Notes: a model not told the origin generated them from the letters alone. A stretch of 64,000 nucleotides of DNA from Adineta vaga (GCA_021613535.1 CP075497.1:13330001-13394000), one strand, 5' to 3'. Shown: positions 11,162 to 23,165, counted from the stretch's first letter. Numbers and translations are program-made.

Positions 11162-13123
11162 ATGAAAAGAAATAATGATCAAACCGTCACATCTTTATAT
11201 ACAAATAGTCATTCATCGATAACATGTCCAGAAGATGTTATTAAATCTCAATTTTCCAATGGATATCATCATCATCGTTTACAATATAAAATAAAATCAA
11301 AATTTTGTCGTTATGAAATAACACAAAAAGAACTCGATATTGCTGCTGAATTTGGTCAATTTTCTCATCGTCCGAGTGATCTTTTTCTTAAAGTAAATCG
11401 AGAATAAATCTTTTCTATAAAATAAAAAATGATTCATTTCTAGATATTCTATAATGTAATATGTACACTTGAATATAATCCATTAGTTGGTTGTGTATCT
11501 CCATCATTAATTGGTTCATCAGGAATAATTCCTCTAACAATTATTTCAACTATTCCCGATATTATGCATCATTATTATCATGTTATTATCAATGCTCAAA
11601 AGGAAATCTTATTTACAACAATGTATTGGGAAAAAAGTGAAAGTTCAAATGTTATTTGTCAAGCTTTTTATGAATTAAATAAACGTGCAGGTAATGAAAA
11701 TCGTCATATTATTATTAAACTTATGATTGATCATCCAAAATTCTCAAATATTATTCAATATCATTCTATTCTTCCATCAAATAAATGGTCTTATTATGAT
11801 CTTCCAGATCCTAAACAAATTCCAAATCTTTCTCTTGAAGTTCATAATTATCATCATTTTATTATGGGAACATTTCATACAAAATTTCTTATTATTGATC
11901 GAAAACTTGTTCTTTTAAATAGTAATAATATTCAAGATCGTCCAAATCTTGAAATGATGATACAATATCAAGGTGAAATTGTTAATTCATTTTATGATAC
12001 ATTTCTCATATCATGGTCAATTCCTTTTCAACCAAATCTTGTTTGTTTAAATGATAAATCATTTATTGAACAAACACAATTTAAACATCTTGAAAAAGGA
12101 ATTCATTCTCAAATATTCTTATCTAATCATCATATGAATTTATCGATAACTAAAAATCAAAATAAATCTACAATTATCGATCGAACACTTGATTTCTATC
12201 GATCTTCAAAATTATTAAATTTATCTATTAGATCATCAGATAAAAATCTTCCACTACAACCAATTTTAACAGAACATTTTAATAAATCTTCAAAATTTAT
12301 TTCCATTGATAAAAATCTTTCAATTGAACAAATAGAAAACTTAACATTTGAATTTACTCCATTTATTTTTCATCATTCACATCAACCATTTCCAATTGCA
12401 TTAGTAAGTCGTTTAGCTCATGGTACACCTGCTCATAATAGTAAACACAATCCACAAAATATGGCTTGGATAAGTGCCTTTAAATATGCACAAAGATCGA
12501 TTTTTATTCAAACACCAACATTAAATGCATCACCAGCAATTAAAGGAATTATTGATGCATGTAAACGTGGAATTAAAGTTATATTATGGGTTGGATGGGG
12601 TTTTAATGATTTGAAAGAAGGTCGAGGAACATTACAAGGTGGAACAAATGAACAAGTTATTAAAAAATTATATAAAATACTTAAGAAAACTAAAAATAGA
12701 AAAGAACAAAATCTTGAAGTATTTTGGTATGTAGCGAAAGGTTTGTTTAAATTTTAAATCGTTTGATTTTATCTTGAAAAATATCAAAGTGTTTTTTTTC
12801 TTCTTTTCTTTTCAAGATCAAACACGTCCAATACATTTCTTAGAAAAGAAACGAAATTGTCATATTAAATTTATGTCAATTGATGATCAAATTGCTATTC
12901 TTGGAAATGCAAATATGGATAGTTTATCTTGGTTTCATTCACAAGTATTTTAAATAAAATATTTGATTTTTCAACTTTATTATATATTATATAGGAAATT
13001 AATACAATGATTGATTCACCTGAAATTGTTCAAGAGTGGATCAATACTTTATATAAAAATCAATCAACAACTATTTATGGAAAATTAAATACTGATGGAA
13101 TATGGTGTGATAGGAATGAATAA
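11162..13123 (+). CDS. Phospholipase D-like (PLD superfamily) protein, four exons
   Basis: I join 11162-11392, 11444-12740, 12817-12944 and 12995-13123; the introns are 51, 76 and 50 bp with GT..AG ends and the frame is kept throughout, giving about 594 residues. Two HKD half-sites are visible: HTKFLIID (near residue 224) and HIKFMSID (near residue 526), each fitting HxKxxxxD, so both catalytic halves are present. The second is followed by IAILGNANMDSLSWFHSQE, typical of the family's C-terminal half. Known relatives cleave phosphodiester bonds in phospholipids or nucleic acids; the substrate here cannot be told. No signal peptide or membrane helix is obvious, so it is probably cytosolic or peripheral. 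The start is the ATG at 11162. GT/CA palindromes flank the gene on both sides. Confidence 0.85.
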
Positions 13124-13230
13124 TTAGAAAATTAAAATATTTTTTAATTTTGCGAAATAATATTTGATTATCGTTTTACTTTTTATAAAAAATTCGAAGT
13201 CAAATACAATTTATTAAGGAAATGAAGCTC

Positions 13231-13280
13231 AGGGGTGAGGGTGAGGGTGTGAATTAAAGTCAATGGAAACCCACACCCTT
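13231..13280. repeat. Dispersed GT/CA palindrome, copy 5
   Basis: Left arm GGGGTGAGGGTGAGGGTGTG, spacer of about 18 bp, right arm AACCCACACCCTT. It begins 108 bp after the stop codon of the phospholipase-D-like gene. Confidence 0.75.
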
Positions 13281-14770
13281 TTTCATAATCTAATTAATAC
13301 TTTGAAAATGAGAGATTATCTTGAGAAACAGGAAAAAGAAGTCGATTGAAATGCACGGTTCAATGTTAGATCTTTTTGCGAAATTGAGGAATTTAAAAAT
13401 ATAAATCTGAGCTTAGATTGTGGATTTTTTAAATGTGTAATGAATAGAGAATGACATTCTCTATCAAGCAATTGTATTTTCGAATCTGAATTAGACTGTA
13501 TTGTAGAAGAAATACTGATAGAATTGGAGTAATCCTGGTTTATTTTTTATTTTTTAAATTAGTTAGTATTTCTTCTGAAAGAACGCTTGAATGAAACCCG
13601 AAAAGACAACGATCTGATCGAGAATATTACTCTTTATTTATAGATCACGTTTAGAAGAATCTAATCACTAAGCCCAAATTTCTAATTTAAAAATCTTAAA
13701 TTCTAATAAAAACCCAGTCCGATGCGAAATTCTATTTGAGATCTGAAACTGAACGCATTTTCATGCTTCCCTTTTATTGATTATTGGTTGAACAAGCATC
13801 GACAACTTTCTATGAAATTTGAAATTTGAAATTTGAAAATTAAAAATCAAAATAATATTTTTATTTAATAAATATAAAAATCTTATCTTAACAACAAAAT
13901 TAATAAAGTTTGTTTTAAAAAAAAACAACAGATGTTCATATTTTCACATATGATTAAAATACATGACAAAACAATTTTTTTAATATCTATATAAATAATT
14001 ATTTAAATTACATTAAAAAAAATCAAAAATGTGGTTTGTTTGTGACAGGTCAAAGGTCAAAGAAACACTATCTTCAAATGATATAAAACAGAAGTCTATG
14101 GTCTTTTATATTTCATATTGAATTTTGAAAAACAAATCGAATCTCATCTGTACGTATGCTTCGAGACTTGGAGATCTAACAGAATAATATCTTCCATAAT
14201 GACTACCGCCAGAGATATTACATTTCATACGCAATCAACATTCGATTCGACACTAAACTACAAATATCCTCTCTTTTTATTACTACCGACTTCATATGTT
14301 GATTTTTATTTGTTAATTTTTATATTATTTAGAAATAAGAAAAGAATTTTTATGTTAAAACGATATTTTCGATTCATTTTAATTGTAAATATAATTGAAA
14401 TCAAACAGTCACAAATTCTAAAGCATCAATCGATATTCATCATAAATACGACTCATGAATGTTACCATATATGACCCGAATATATTCCATTGATCTTTCG
14501 GACTAATACTTCATTTTGGAATATCTTATTCTATTTGAAAAACTTGAAACAGTAAAACGTACTTTTTCTTCTTGTTCTGTTTTCTCTTATATAAACAAAA
14601 TTATTTCTTTGAAAACCGGAACAAATATAATTATTCATAGTAAATGTGTATAGAGGATGTTTCCCTTTGAACAACATATTTTTTTTTGTCATTTCACATC
14701 TAAATCAATTATCTTATCTTCTAAGTTCTTATTTCTTTACTTCTCGTTGAAATTATTCTACGTTGAGTCG
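13281..14770. other. Intergenic, AT-rich
   Basis: No supported gene. Near 13811-13845 there is a short tandem run of GAAATTT units. An open frame at 14118-14474 has no recognisable similarity or domain. The region upstream of 14771 should hold the promoter of the glutamate receptor. Confidence 0.5.
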
Positions 14771-17413
14771 ATGACTATCATATTCCTATGTATTTCATGG
14801 TTATTCGTACATCTTTTATCCCTCAAATATATAACAGCAGAATGGCCATTGCAAAATTTCTCTACTATAAAACTATTGGGTCTTTTTCCAGATGCAGATA
14901 ATACGATGGAAACGACTGAATTATCAATTCATTCTCGTGCAATGTTTCAAGCAGCTATATTACTTGCACAAAAATATAATATTACTATCGAAGGTCAATA
15001 TATTGAATGGCAATCAGAACAAACAGGTGGAAATATTATGGATGCTCTTCGTGATACATGTCAAGCAGTTTCTTCTTCTTCTTCTTCTACGATTGCTGGG
15101 ATTGTTGGTCCAGCATATTCTAGAGAAGCTCAACAAATTGGTAATTTTGGTAATAGAATTGGTTTGCCTGTGATATCCTATTCTGCTACGGATTCTGAAT
15201 TATCAAATCGAAATGATTATCCAACATTCTATCGTACAGTTCCTTCAGATGATATAGCAGCAATAGCTATTGTTAATCTATTTCTGCAATATAATTGGAC
15301 ATCTTGTATAATTATTTATCAAAATGATCCATACGGTACGAATGGTGTTAATGGTGTAAGTACAGCATTTGTTAATCATGGTTTAAAAGTTAATAAATTG
15401 ATTATATTTGACATTGTAACACGTCAAATTCGAGGTGATTTAAAAAATGATTTAATTAATAGTCCATCACGAATTGTTCTTGTTTGGGCAACTATTACTT
15501 ATACATATTTTATTGTACAAAATGCTCTTGATAACAATGTTCTTGGTCCAAAATTTACATGGATATTGAGTACAAGTATTCCATTAACATCTTTTAATCA
15601 TATATATTATCCAAATTTAATTGGAATCATTACTATTGAACCTGTAACTGGAAATATTCTTGATGTACCAATTAATTCTACATTATTAAATGCAGCATAT
15701 GATATTTGGAAAGAATATGAATTGGAAACATTTCCTCCATCAATGAAAATCAATCCATATGCATTATTTGCTTTTGATGCAACATGGATATTGATTCAAT
15801 CTTTACAAAAATTTTGTTCAACAATATCTTCTCCATGTTTAATAATGAATGGTTCATCATTTTGTTTTGATCGTTATTTTATTCATTCAGATCAATTATT
15901 AAATATAATTAATACAATAGAACTTATTGGTGTTTCTGGTCCTATTCAATTTAATTTAAATACAACTAATAGAATCAATGGATCTTATTATTATCTACAA
16001 AATATTCAATCAACTTCGAAAAATATTAGTTTTATTCCTGTATTACAATATTCATATCCTGGTAGTTGGGAAATGTATTCAGGAGCAAATGTTATTGTTT
16101 GGCCAGGAAGTTCATTAATACCTCCAATTGGTCAAACTTTACTCGAAGGTATTACTTTACGAATTGGTGTTATTGAAACACCTGTATTTACAATAGTTAA
16201 TAGTGAATCAATAATGAATTTAACTGGATATGCAATTGATTTAATTGAACTTTTACGAACTGAAATGAATTTTATTCCAGATATTAAATTAGTACGAAAA
16301 AATCAAACATATTCAGAATTAATTCAAGCCGTTGCTGATGGAATTTATGATATTGTTGTTGGTGATGTTACAGTAACTGCTGCACGAAAAGAAATTGTCG
16401 ATTTTTCTAATTCAATATTTGATAATTCTCTACGACTTATGACTCGAAAAACATATACAAATGCACCTGATCCATTATCATTTTTGAAACCATTTTCATT
16501 TAGTTTATGGATAACATTTTTATCTACATGGATCTTTACAAGTATTTTATTTTGTTTTGTTGAAAGAGAAACAAATGATATGTTACAAAATCGATCATTA
16601 TTATCTCAAATTATAATGAGTATGTGGTATTGTATTGGTCATTGTATTGGACATGGTGTTGATTTTCATGTTAGTACCGCATCTGGACGTTTATTAACTG
16701 TTGGTTTATATATGTTAAGTTTAGTACTTATTGCATCTTATACAGCGAATTTAGCATCTGATTTAACAATATTAAAAAGTCAAAATATTTTATCAGGTAT
16801 TGATGATCTTAAAAATGGTAAAATTCCACCGAATCGTATTGGAATTCGTGTTGGTACAGCTGCTGTAGATTATTATTTAAAAGAAATATCAAATGGAATT
16901 GCAAATTATTATCCATTATATTCTTTACAACAAGGATATGATAGTTTATTAACTGATATTATTGATGTTACATTTACTGATATTGGTATTGGTGAATATA
17001 TAATAAATAATATTTATTGTAATTTAACTTTAATTGGTAATGAGTTTGATAAAGGTACTTTTGGTATTGTTGTATCGAAAAATTGGATTTATAAAGAACA
17101 ATTAGATATTAATATTTTATCTTTGGAAGAAACAGGTTTATTAGATAATCTTAAAATTAAATGGTTTCAAACATCAATTTGTTCTGATACAATAGATTTA
17201 CCAACTGCAATTGAAGTTGGATCAGTAGGTGGATTATTTATTACTTTTGCAATTATTGTTATTCTATCATTTATTTTATTTACATGGAGAAAACGAAATA
17301 TTTTTAAAAATTGTCCAATTATATCAAGATATGATATACAATCATTATTTCGAAAACGAACTTATAATCTTAATCGTACACAAAATCATACATTTCCTTT
17401 GTCAACTATATAA
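14771..17413 (+). CDS. Ionotropic glutamate receptor subunit, K+-filter-like pore region diverged
   Basis: A single-exon receptor. I choose the ATG at 14771 because it gives a clean signal peptide (MTIIFLCISWLFVHLL...); the frame is open back to an ATG at 14657, which would add 38 residues. From this start it has 880 residues. Domains in order: periplasmic-binding-like amino-terminal domain (about 30-430), ligand-binding S1 with DIVVGDVTVTAARKEIVDFS (the Arg is the usual ligand alpha-carboxyl contact), M1, pore loop, M3 with the hallmark SYTANLASDLTI, S2, and M4 near the C terminus. The pore loop (16633-16665) reads CIGHCIGHGVDFH, aligning with TVMGYGVDY in the paralog at 61887-64000, so a K+-channel-like filter appears altered. 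It is a cell-surface ligand-gated cation channel. Adineta vaga has a K+-selective relative (AvGluR1). No inactivating mutation is seen. Confidence 0.9.
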   Translation: MTIIFLCISWLFVHLLSLKYITAEWPLQNFSTIKLLGLFPDADNTMETTELSIHSRAMFQAAILLAQKYNITIEGQYIEWQSEQTGGNIMDALRDTCQAVSSSSSSTIAGIVGPAYSREAQQIGNFGNRIGLPVISYSATDSELSNRNDYPTFYRTVPSDDIAAIAIVNLFLQYNWTSCIIIYQNDPYGTNGVNGVSTAFVNHGLKVNKLIIFDIVTRQIRGDLKNDLINSPSRIVLVWATITYTYFIVQNALDNNVLGPKFTWILSTSIPLTSFNHIYYPNLIGIITIEPVTGNILDVPINSTLLNAAYDIWKEYELETFPPSMKINPYALFAFDATWILIQSLQKFCSTISSPCLIMNGSSFCFDRYFIHSDQLLNIINTIELIGVSGPIQFNLNTTNRINGSYYYLQNIQSTSKNISFIPVLQYSYPGSWEMYSGANVIVWPGSSLIPPIGQTLLEGITLRIGVIETPVFTIVNSESIMNLTGYAIDLIELLRTEMNFIPDIKLVRKNQTYSELIQAVADGIYDIVVGDVTVTAARKEIVDFSNSIFDNSLRLMTRKTYTNAPDPLSFLKPFSFSLWITFLSTWIFTSILFCFVERETNDMLQNRSLLSQIIMSMWYCIGHCIGHGVDFHVSTASGRLLTVGLYMLSLVLIASYTANLASDLTILKSQNILSGIDDLKNGKIPPNRIGIRVGTAAVDYYLKEISNGIANYYPLYSLQQGYDSLLTDIIDVTFTDIGIGEYIINNIYCNLTLIGNEFDKGTFGIVVSKNWIYKEQLDINILSLEETGLLDNLKIKWFQTSICSDTIDLPTAIEVGSVGGLFITFAIIVILSFILFTWRKRNIFKNCPIISRYDIQSLFRKRTYNLNRTQNHTFPLSTI

Positions 17414-17624
17414 TATGCGCTAATATTTAAGTAATCGCAAAGATAAGAATGAGATCTAGAAATATTATCAGAACTCTTCTCTCCAATATAATGATACATT
17501 GATAGAGAAAAGAAATAAGAATTTTATTTAGAAAATTTCATATAAAATAAAATCCTTTTGTATTGTATTGAGTAAATTGAAGAGATAAAATATTTCGTCG
17601 TAAGTATAACAGAATCAATACAGA

Positions 17625-20453
17625 TAGCGGCGGCGCCAGGAATTTTGATCAGGGGGGGCTCAGGCCTACTAAACTTTTTCCAGGGGGGGCGCAGCATTAT
17701 TGAATATTTACGCACTAAAAATCATAGTCTATGTTATATTCAACGCTCAGATTCGTCAAAGAATTTTCTTTTTTGTATTAAATATACAGTAAACACATAT
17801 AAATAGAGAGAAAGAGCTTGATTATTTATTTTCAAAAGTTTTAGATAATTCTAACATAATAAAATTCTGCTGTTCTTATGATTTCGTGCGAATTTATCTA
17901 CTATTTGTTCGTAATCTATAAAAATATCTCGCTCTATAGCCAAAAGTGTTAAGTCACTTAGGCGAGCATCAGACATAGAATTACGAAGATGGTTCTTTAT
18001 TATTTTCATCTTTGAGAATGAGCGTTCACATGTCACTTGCGAAACTGGCATTGTCATAGCACTTTTGACCATTGATATTGTTTGTGGAAATGCAGTAGAA
18101 TATGGAATTAATTCCTTTAAGAATTCAATAACATCATCGATTTTTTTCGATTTGAACATTGATTTAATAACAGCAAATTCATTCTTTAAGCTGCTTGAAT
18201 CAACATTAACATGCCGACAAAATGCATCAACATCTTCACTGTTCAAAAAGCTTTCACTTTCAGGATAGACAGTAGACATACTCTTCATTAATGATAATGT
18301 TTTTGATGAAAATCTATCATTTAACTCTACCAACATACAATCAATCATAGGAAAATAAATCTTATTCATAAAATCAGTTGATGTGGACAATATTTCACGT
18401 TGTCCAACAGTTGAATTAATAAAACAATCTTTAAATCGAGCTGGAATTTGTGTTTTACGATTTATATGATATTGTTGTACTAAATCAATTCCATTTGAAT
18501 CACAAAACTGTTTTGCTATATCATATATTTGTTTATATGATTGTTCGTTACGAAGATCAGTTATTTGTTGAATAATTGATGTTACAAGATATTCACCTCG
18601 AACATAGTCTAGAGAAGAACCTTATGAAAGAAAAACAACAATAGTTTTTTCCAGATTAAGAATAAAAACAAAGATCTTACTCTTTAAATGATCACTCAAT
18701 ACTTTTATCAAACCAAATAGTTTATGAAGAATGAATATATATTCCATGTGGCATATGTTCTTTTAACAGAACATGAAGTCCAGCATGACATCCGGACATA
18801 ACACTGGCACTATAAATATGAGGAACAGAAACAAAATTCTTACTGCTTCTTAGTTTTATCAGTGCAAATAAAATAACTAACCCATCGAAACATAAAGAAA
18901 TACATGATTGTAAAGGAATATTAAGTTCATTTAAAAACTCAACAATCTTAATTGCTAATGCTGGTGCATCAAATTCTTGTAGTGGAAGGAAACCAAGAAA
19001 ATAATCCTTTACTACATTTGAATAGTCTTTTATGTCAATATCTTGATCATGAACAAATCGAATTACAATAGAGAGTTGTTCAGTACCACTTATATCGCGA
19101 GATTCATCAGCCATTAGTGCATAATTATGATTGTTTACCTATAAAGATCAAAGTAATTTAATCCTAATAGAATAATACAATGTTAGCTCACCATAGATGA
19201 AATTTTTTCACGCACTTGATTAGCCATAATATGAATTAGTTCATTTTGTATGTCATGACTCAAGTAAGTAGCATTACCTGAAGAATCTTCTAAAATTGAT
19301 TTTACTACAGGATCACTTGTTGCTGACCAACGCAGAATTTCCATAAAATTACCCTGATTTGAACTTCTATAAATAACATAAAACGAATGAAAAACACTTT
19401 TAAAAAACTTTTGAAATAATATACCCTGAGTTTTCTCTGTGACCCCTAAAACTAATCGTTTGACGTGCTAAAAAATGTAACGTTGAACATATTTTTATAA
19501 GACGATCACGATTTTTACGAATATGAATAACTCGACCAGCATCTATTTGATTAATAACATTCGAATTGTTTCGTTGTCGCAAAACATATGAGTCGTAATT
19601 TTTGGTAGAATTTATATGTAATTGTGACTGAGAATGTTTTAATAAACCACCATTAGTTTGTAAAGATTTCTTCCAATTGTTGAATCCAGTTGTAGTAAAA
19701 GCATCATAATTAATCGATCGATTGCAAGAAAAATGACGGCAGTAATAACAGTAACACTTATTGTTTTTTATAGAGTATTCTAACCACGGTCTTTCTTTAT
19801 ACCAGCTTGATTGAAATGAACGTTTATCAGCATTGTTTGGATATGTTGCCAATTTTGGTTGAGCAGGAAGATCATTACATGATTTACTAATATCATCAGG
19901 CATAGATTTTACTTGAGCAATAACGTTTGAATGACCACTAATAAGAGATGATGATGGAATGATAAAATTGACATCTGACACACCTTCTTGATTATCAGAA
20001 GAAGAAGAAACATTTTGAGAATCCGATGTTGATAATTGAATGGTAGAATTAGAATTAACATCAGATACATTTGGACCTGTAGATGATGAACAAAGAAGAT
20101 CTTCAAATTGATATGATGATGATGATGAATTAATAACATTCAATTCCATTTCTTCTTCATTTACACGTGACTTCTTTGTAAATGAATGAAAAAAAGATTC
20201 AATTGTTCTACGTTTTTCAGGCTGCATTTCAGAAGATTATATTTTGTTTTATTTTATTTTTTAGTGTGGTTATTAATAATCAACCAATAGAAAATAAGAA
20301 AAGATCTTAATGATAAACTAGCCGTGGTATGTTGCGACATCACTCAAATAAAATATCATTATTTTTTCTAAGATCTGAAAAAATCTCAGGGGGGGCTCAA
20401 CCAATTCCAGGGGGGGCTCAGCCCCCCCCAGCCCCCCCTTGGCGCCGCCACTA
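17625..20453 (-). mobile_element. hAT transposon (zf-TTF/DUF4371 type), 2.83 kb with perfect 8-bp TSD
   Basis: The ends are inverted: the left begins TAGCGGCGGCGCCA and the right, reverse complemented, TAGTGGCGGCGCCA. The direct flanks are identical 8-mers, AATACAGA at 17617-17624 and at 20454-20461, the expected target-site duplication of hAT elements. Just inside both ends are repeated runs of seven or more G (AGGGGGGGCTCA type; two on the left, at least four on the right strand-corrected), which could form quadruplexes. The interior encodes a minus-strand transposase that is damaged, so the copy is complete in structure but probably not autonomous. Confidence 0.95.
17851..20227 (-). pseudogene. 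hAT transposase (zinc finger MYM/TTF-type), internally deleted
   Basis: Exons on the minus strand: 20227-19425, 19366-19192, 19138-18882, then from 18809 onward. The N terminus has a Ser-rich leader and a TTF-type zinc finger (NKCYCYYCRHF). LARQTISFRGHREN and NQGNFMEILRW are typical of the DUF4371 region. MADESRDIS and CFDG/ASVMSGCHAG mark the RNase-H-like catalytic part. The last part has VTCERSFSKMKIIKNHLRN, the hAT dimerisation domain, ending at 17851. After HMPHGIYIHSS (stop at 18722) the frame changes and sequence normally found there is missing, so a catalytic-domain segment is deleted. A further intron follows at about 18680-18620, after which the frame is open to the end. The enzyme would have cut and pasted this element. 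Confidence 0.85.
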
Positions 20454-20707
20454 AATACAGACTCTCAGGATCAAAACAATCACTTGTTTCAATGATTTCA
20501 ATTGGATGAGAATGTAAAATAATTCTATTCATTCTTTTAATATCATAAACGAATCAATAATCAAAGATAATAGAAAAATGTTATACACGATTAAGCAATG
20601 AATTTATTTATTCTCTTGAAAAACAATATGTTACAAAACATTTCATTATAATTCAGAGTCAAAATATTGAAGAAAAGTGATTAATACTAACGAATATCTA
20701 TTGTCTG

Positions 20708-20832
20708 AAGAGAACTGTGACGATATTGTTCTATCCATTTTTCTTGGCTCTTCTCTTTTTATCTGTAAAAGATGCGATTGTTGAGAGGAAGAAACAAATC
20801 AAGGCGTAGTTCCATCAGCGCGTCCATGTCGT
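20708..20832 (+). repeat. Direct duplication, copy A
   Basis: Shares AGGCGTAGTTCCATCAGCGC and ATCTGTAAAAGATGCGATT with copy B about 1.04 kb downstream, in the same orientation. Confidence 0.7.
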
Positions 20833-21749
20833 CCATGTCATACGATTAGGAAGGAGATGGAAAGGTATTTCCCCTTTCTCATTTTGTCTTACATATTGGC
20901 TTTGTCTCAGAACTTTAGGAAAATTTCTCTTTTTGTTTGTTAGCAAGCATGACGATCTGTACATAAACAGACTTGTTGTATTTTCTAATACAAAAAATAA
21001 TATTCTCTGTATAAGCGTATGGAGATTTTCTTGCTATATCGCATACGAACGATTTCTGAGAGGATGTCCTATTTGTTTTTGAGTTCGAACTATTTACTCT
21101 TTCATTTTCTACTATTTTTTCTTTCAGTTTGGACTAATTTCTCCTTGAGTTTATATTGCTTTCTCCCTCAAATTCCCTCCCATTGAGCAAAACCAAACGA
21201 AAGCTACGATCTCTTTCATAAAAAACCGTCACATTTGACGACCGTGGCAATTGATCCTCTCAATCTGTTGGTGATTATTTAGTGTATAATGTTTTGGTAA
21301 CTCTTTGTCTCTTCAGCGGGATGATTACCGATGGTTCCTTTATCCTCATACTAACAATCTCAGTTTTGTCGATTGCTTGAGATCTCAACATTTCGTGTCA
21401 CCCATCGACTCATCCGTGAGCAGAAGTCATGAAAGTGTTCTTCTTTCAATGCGGGTGGTTCCATCCATCAATCTTACACTGGTATTCATACAAACTGTTA
21501 GTTAGTTTTATCCCAAAACTTCTCAATATCATCATCATTAACGCCAAACGTTTGCGACAGCTACTAGTAAATTTCAATATCTTGCTCCTAATCTTTTACA
21601 GAACAAGAGAACAACCGACGTTAAGAGCAACCTTCGATATTTTGGGTACATATCTTTTCTCCATGTTTTTTTGGACGCATAATATCACTTCCAGAATTTT
21701 CTTTAGATAGTTTTTTTTTGTATGTCTGTAGACGCTCGGGAGTGTAATG

Positions 21750-21958
21750 ATATCTGTGACGATATTTTTGTATCCATTTTTCTTAGTTCTTCTCTTTCTA
21801 TCATCTATCTATCTCTCTTTCATATACTTGTTCCCTTCGTTCTCTTTCTTTTAATTGCACATAGATAACTGCGTGTTTCTATCTGTAAAAGATGCGATTT
21901 TTGAGAGGGAGAAACAAATGAAGGCGTAGTTCCATCAGCGCATACATCTCTTCCATTA
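21750..21958 (+). repeat. Direct duplication, copy B (with internal insert)
   Basis: Same order of shared blocks as copy A, separated by an additional pyrimidine-rich stretch (TCTATCTATCTCTCTTTC and following). Confidence 0.7.
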
Positions 21959-22290
21959 AAAATCCGCACAGTAGATAGAATAGTTAGTGGTCTTCTTATT
22001 TCGTGTTACTGTTGCCTATGTAATTTTGTCAGTCTTCAGAAAAATTATATATAGATTATATAGGCATTTTGGTTCAGTAGTAGTTGTTGAAGGAGTTTCT
22101 TGTCTCACTTCATTAGAGAACATGACGTTAGCAATTTGTAATAGTTAATCGCAAGGTAGGTGATGACACATTTCGACAATAATTATTAACTTGTAAGTAA
22201 AAGTATAATTTTTATTTTTAGATCTATTAATAAAACGATAGTTTGTATTAATTGTTTTTGTTTTACAAACTACATATCATATATTATCAA

Positions 22291-22776
22291 AATGGCACGT
22301 ATTTTTCTTTGGAAAGCAGGCAGCAAGAGGGTGGGCCATATGTCTTAAATTGGCACACCTGGGAACAGGATGTACACGATGAAGGAGGGCAACCTGATGA
22401 AATTTTCGATATACCTGAGCAATTCATTGATCAAGAAAAAATAGTTACATGGTGGGAAAATAATCGGTCAACATCGTATTCATTATTGTCAAATAATTAT
22501 TGCAGATGCATTTATACAGCATTATAAGAGGGTGGTTTAGAACTTTTTAAGACGAATCACTTCCTATCATCTGGTAAATTTTACCGAGGGTGTGATCCCG
22601 ATAGTGCTGATCCCGACCCCGAAGAGACCAATGATATGCATGAGGGAACTGGTACTTATGGTGACATTGAAGATTGGCCTGTTCTACCTGTGACTGCATT
22701 CAAATGGATCAAGGATTATGTCGTGAAAAAAATAGATACTGGAGGAACGTCAAACAAAAAATGCAATGTTCTTTGA
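22291..22776 (+). pseudogene. Broken gene of an unrecognised family
   Basis: The frame reads ...GGPYVLNWHTWEQDVHDEGG..., then EQFIDQEKIVTWWENN, and after a stop at 22525 continues in the same frame with EGGLELFKTNHFLSSG, DWPVLPVTAFKWIKDYVV, and a C terminus CNVL followed by TGA at 22774. Between about 22490 and 22525 a better continuation (IIIADAF) lies in another frame, so two compensating indels near 22495 and 22520 probably broke the gene. I do not know the family. The regular acidic/aromatic pattern and C-terminal CxxL end, which could be a prenylation signal, are visible but unproved. Confidence 0.45.
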
Positions 22777-22795
22777 AATTTTTATTTATATAACA

Positions 22796-22880
22796 GGGTG
22801 TGGGTGTGACTATATCTTTTTCATCCTGACCCACCCCATCCCACACTAACACATATACTCTCACCCACCCACACCCTCTA
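22796..22880. repeat. Dispersed GT/CA palindrome, copy 6 (long right arm)
   Basis: The left arm AGGGTGTGGGTGTGAC pairs perfectly over 12 bp with the end of the right arm, CACCCACACCCT. The right arm is extended by additional ACCC-rich sequence. It starts 20 bp after the end of the broken gene at 22291-22776. Confidence 0.85.
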
Positions 22881-23118
22881 TCTGTTTATGACTCATATGC
22901 CTCTGACATACCAATAAATTAGGTCGATATCAATTTCAGTACTTGTTGTACATTGTGTTTAAGAAATCCAAGTATTGTCTTGGTTTCATATAGGCATCAC
23001 CGGAAGCTGGAATTTATGTAAATATATGTTTTTTGAAGTACTATATTTCCAGTAACTACTGTGTATTCAATTCTCGTTATAGTGCACATTATTAGGATAC
23101 ACGAAATGAATATTTGTA

Positions 23119-23160
23119 TTGAGGGTGAGGGTGAAGAGAAGAGTATCACCCACATTCTCA
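23119..23160. repeat. Dispersed GT/CA palindrome, copy 7
   Basis: Left arm TTGAGGGTGAGGGTGAAG, right arm ATCACCCACATTCTCAG. It lies immediately beyond the 3' end (23166) of the WWE-ADP-ribosyltransferase gene, so it should be in its 3'UTR or terminator region. Confidence 0.75.
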
Positions 23161-23165
23161 GATAT

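Larger units (their letters stand above)
20462..22250. other. Gene-free region with a direct duplication
   Basis: A segment at about 20708-20832 recurs at about 21750-21958: both contain CTGTGACGATAT, TATCCATTTTTCTT, CTGTAAAAGATGCGATT, GAGAAACAAAT-type sequence and AGGCGTAGTTCCATCAGCGC. The second copy has an extra insert of roughly 80 bp of pyrimidine-rich sequence in the middle. Short open frames between them have no recognisable domain. Confidence 0.55.

Noticed and set aside
14118-14474. 118-residue + strand open frame
   Set aside because: No recognisable domain, ordinary AT-rich composition; a chance frame cannot be excluded.
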